This document shows, piece by piece, positions 6,753 to 8,673 of a DNA stretch of 8,673 nt. Both the position numbers and the translations under genes were made by a program. The stretch is from NCBI GenBank assembly GCA_009925965.1, contig RFPW01000081.1:1-8673 (forward strand), in the 5' to 3' direction. Position 1 is the stretch's first letter. Every line of letters begins with the position of its first letter. Source of the DNA: Betaproteobacteria bacterium (lineage in GTDB: Bacteria; Pseudomonadota; Gammaproteobacteria; Burkholderiales; Burkholderiaceae_E). Below the pieces are notes generated by a model, which worked only from the letters and a program-made list of their open reading frames with translations, had not been told where the DNA came from and did not search any database.

Positions 6753-8120
6753 TTATAGAACGTAACGCGCGAGATCCTGGCTCGCTGCGAGGCCCGCCAG
6801 CCGCTCATCGACAAACGCGGCATCGATGAGAACGGGTGCGGGGGCATCGAGGCCTGTCGGGCTCGAGCCCGCCGAATACGACACAACCTCGAGGAGCTTT
6901 TCCATCACGGTATGTAGGCGTCGCGCACCGATGTTCTCGGTCCGCTCGTTCACTTGCCAGGCGATTTCGGCCAGGCGGCGCACCCCTTCCGGGGTGAATT
7001 CGAGGGCAAGGCCTTCAGTCGCGAGCAAGGCCTGGTATTGCCGGGTCAGGCAGGCATCGGTGGCTGTCAGGATGCACTGGAAGTCGTCCACGGAGAGCGA
7101 ATCCATTTCGACCCGGATGGGTAGTCGGCCTTGCAGTTCGGGGATCAGATCACTGGGCTTGGACAGGTGAAAGGCACCGGAGGCGATAAACAAAATGTGG
7201 TCAGTTTTAACCAATCCGTGACGGGTGTTGACGGTGGTGCCTTCGATCAAGGGGAGTAGATCGCGTTGAACCCCCGCGCGCGAAACGTCCGGACCATGGC
7301 TGTCGCGGGTCGCGATCTTGTCGATCTCGTCAAGAAAGACAATGCCATTCTCTTCAATCGAGCGGAGCGCCTCGGCCCGCACCTCGTCTTCGTTAATCAG
7401 ACGGCCGGCCTCTTCGTCAGTCAGATGTTTGAGGGCGTCGGCGACTTTGAGGCGCCGGGTCTTGCGCCGGCCCTGGCCCATCTGCTGGAAAACCTGTTGG
7501 AGCTGCTGTGAGAACTGCTCCATGCCGGGAGGGCCAACCACGTCGAGCGTGGGCGTAGCGCTGGCGACCTCGATTTCGATTTCATGGTCGTCGAGCGTGC
7601 CTTCGCGCAGTTTCTTGCGAAAGCGCTGGCGCGCCACAGACTCTTCGGGGGGAGCGCTGTTGGAAGCGCTGTTGGAAGTGTTGGTGCGGTCGTGCGCAGG
7701 CGGCACCAGGACGTCAAGGATTCGATCCTCGGCCGCATCCAGCGCACGGGTGCGGACCGCGCGCATCGCTTGTTCGCGCACGAGTTTGACGCCGATATCA
7801 GCAAGATCGCGAATGATCGTGTCGACATCACGGCCGACATAACCCACTTCGGTGAATTTGGTGGCTTCGACTTTGACAAAGGGCGCATTGGCCAAACGGG
7901 CGAGGCGCCGCGCGATCTCGGTTTTACCGACACCGGTCGGACCGATCATGAGGATATTTTTTGGGGTGATCTCGTGGCGCAAGGGCTCGGCCACCTGTTG
8001 GCGCCGCCAGCGGTTGCGCAGTGCAATCGCCACGGCCCGCTTTGCACGGTCCTGTCCGACGATGTGGCGATCGAGCTCGGAGACGATTTCGGCCGGCGTC
8101 ATCTGGCTGGCAGGGCTCAT
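6753..8120 (-). CDS. hslU: ATP-dependent protease ATPase subunit HslU (ClpY)
   Basis: A 455-residue AAA+ unfoldase that forms a hexamer, unfolds substrates and feeds them to the HslV peptidase in the cytoplasm. Seen: the N-terminal MTPAEIVSELDRHIVGQD block; Walker A GPTGVGKT (60-67); the pore loop GYVG (93-96); an intermediate I-domain (about 110-235) with a Ser/Asn repeat; Walker B IVFLDEID (260-267); GPDVSRAGVQRDLLPL; sensor-1 region DHILFIASGAF; sensor-2 GARR (398-401); and the C-terminal RYVL tail of the type that docks into HslV. The length is near normal. The open frame extends 45 nt further upstream, but ATG at 8120 overlaps the hslV stop as ATGA and gives MSPASQMTP, close to the usual N-terminus; the ATG at 8102 is an alternative. 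GAGGTG inside the end of hslV, about 8-13 nt before the ATG, is a plausible ribosome site. The loop after DEIDKIA looks about one residue short, probably natural variation. Confidence 0.95.
   Translation of the reverse strand: MSPASQMTPAEIVSELDRHIVGQDRAKRAVAIALRNRWRRQQVAEPLRHEITPKNILMIGPTGVGKTEIARRLARLANAPFVKVEATKFTEVGYVGRDVDTIIRDLADIGVKLVREQAMRAVRTRALDAAEDRILDVLVPPAHDRTNTSNSASNSAPPEESVARQRFRKKLREGTLDDHEIEIEVASATPTLDVVGPPGMEQFSQQLQQVFQQMGQGRRKTRRLKVADALKHLTDEEAGRLINEDEVRAEALRSIEENGIVFLDEIDKIATRDSHGPDVSRAGVQRDLLPLIEGTTVNTRHGLVKTDHILFIASGAFHLSKPSDLIPELQGRLPIRVEMDSLSVDDFQCILTATDACLTRQYQALLATEGLALEFTPEGVRRLAEIAWQVNERTENIGARRLHTVMEKLLEVVSYSAGSSPTGLDAPAPVLIDAAFVDERLAGLAASQDLARYVL
7653..7676 (-). 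repeat. Perfect 12-bp tandem duplication inside hslU
   Basis: AGCGCTGTTGGA occurs twice in tandem on the plus strand (7653-7664 and 7665-7676), with a degenerate partial third copy after it. On the coding strand it encodes SNSA-SNSA in the variable I-domain of HslU, between LVPPAHDR and the conserved FRKKLREG. The unit is 12 bp, so the frame is kept. The copies are identical, suggesting recent slippage. Confidence 0.75.
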
Positions 8121-8673
8121 CCTTCGATCACCTCGATGACCTGGTGATGATTGGTGTAGATGCACAGATCGCCGGCAATCGACAGGGCCTTTGAGACGAT
8201 TTCGCGCGGTGCCAGATCCGAGACGTCGAGCAGGGCCCGGGCGGCCGCCTGCGCGTACGCCCCGCCCGACCCAATGGCGAGCAGGCCGTATTCGGGCTCC
8301 AGCACGTCCCCGGTTCCCGTCAGGATCAGGGAGTGCTCCCTGTCGGCGACGGCCAACATGGCTTCGAGTCGACGCAGGGTTCGATCGGTACGCCAGTCCT
8401 TGGCCAACTCGACAGCCGCACGCAACAACTGACCGTGATGTCGCTCTAACTGGGCTTCGAATCGTTCAAACAGCGTGAAGGCATCTGCCGTGCCACCGGC
8501 GAAACCGGCCAGGACCCGATCATGGTGCAGGCGGCGAACCTTGCGCGCGGTCGACTTGACGACGATGTGTCCTAGCGTGACCTGACCGTCGCCGCCCAGA
8601 GCGACGCTGTTGCCCCGGCGCACCGAGAGGATCGTGGTGCCGTGAAAAATGCTCGGGTCCAGATCAGTCGCCG
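8117..8673 (-). CDS. hslV: ATP-dependent protease peptidase subunit HslV (ClpQ); 5' end outside window
   Basis: An N-terminal-nucleophile, proteasome-beta-type threonine peptidase that forms a dodecamer capped by HslU. The frame is open to the right edge, so the start codon is off the window. Reading leftward, visible codons give ATDLDPSIFHG and then the mature N-terminus TTILSVRRGN, with catalytic Thr1 at 8636-8638. Asp17 (GGDGQ) and Lys33 (TARKVRR) stand at the expected positions, followed by GFAGGTADAFTLFERFE, ELAKDWRTDR, LRRLEAMLAVAD, GTGDVLEPE, AIGSGGAYAQAAARAL and GDLCIYTNHH. The mature chain would be 173 residues, a normal length. The GTG at 8623 is an internal valine (V6); using it would delete the catalytic threonine. 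The propeptide is longer than the short leader typical of the family. The stop overlaps the hslU start (ATGA, 8117-8120). Confidence 0.94.
   Translation of the reverse strand, partial: ATDLDPSIFHGTTILSVRRGNSVALGGDGQVTLGHIVVKSTARKVRRLHHDRVLAGFAGGTADAFTLFERFEAQLERHHGQLLRAAVELAKDWRTDRTLRRLEAMLAVADREHSLILTGTGDVLEPEYGLLAIGSGGAYAQAAARALLDVSDLAPREIVSKALSIAGDLCIYTNHHQVIEVIEG

Noticed and set aside
7584..8147. 187-codon plus-strand frame opposite hslU
   Set aside because: It is antisense to the Walker A region of a clearly real hslU; no independent evidence supports it.
1..8673. Novel defence system, CRISPR array, prophage or insertion sequence
   Set aside because: All reading frames of size are explained by housekeeping families. 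There are no spaced repeats, transposase motifs, integrase or terminal inverted repeats.

Overview
This is an ordinary stretch of bacterial core chromosome, GC-rich and densely coded. It most likely comes from a betaproteobacterium. The IcmF, CtpA, CorA and HslU/HslV proteins all resemble betaproteobacterial homologues. Pairing argB with a pyrimidine-nucleotidase-like HAD gene is also a layout I recall from that class. The assignment rests on recalled family sequences, not on a search. I found no mobile element, CRISPR array, tRNA, rRNA or defence-like cassette.

Left half, plus strand (1-5152). The window opens inside the C-terminal mutase domain of a fused B12-dependent acyl-CoA mutase (icmF-like, 5' end missing). 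A 129-bp gap follows, carrying small palindromes and a plausible sigma-70 promoter. Then comes ctpA, a periplasmic PDZ/S41 C-terminal processing protease, and a 51-bp gap containing a GC-rich stem-loop. The next three genes are tightly packed: corA (divalent-cation channel), a moeB/thiF-type sulfur-carrier adenylyltransferase, and an exported YHS-domain protein of unknown role. Both junctions are start/stop overlaps (ATGA, then GTGA), which suggests translational coupling.

Right half, minus strand (5167-8673, transcribed right to left). The order is hslV (5' end outside the window), hslU, argB, then a HAD-family pyrimidine 5'-nucleotidase-like hydrolase. hslV and hslU overlap by ATGA, and the later gaps are only 12-13 bp, so this looks like one operon. 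It combines an ATP-dependent protease (HslV peptidase plus HslU unfoldase), the second step of arginine synthesis and a nucleotide-type phosphatase. The two gene clusters converge with only 14 bp between their stop codons.

The most notable observation is that argB is not intact. It is split into two frames near 6233-6254, with the spacing expected for an 11-nt deletion. It also lacks two residues just after the catalytic-loop lysine. The flanking genes look normal. This is either real loss of N-acetylglutamate kinase or an assembly/consensus artefact. I do not see an undescribed system here.
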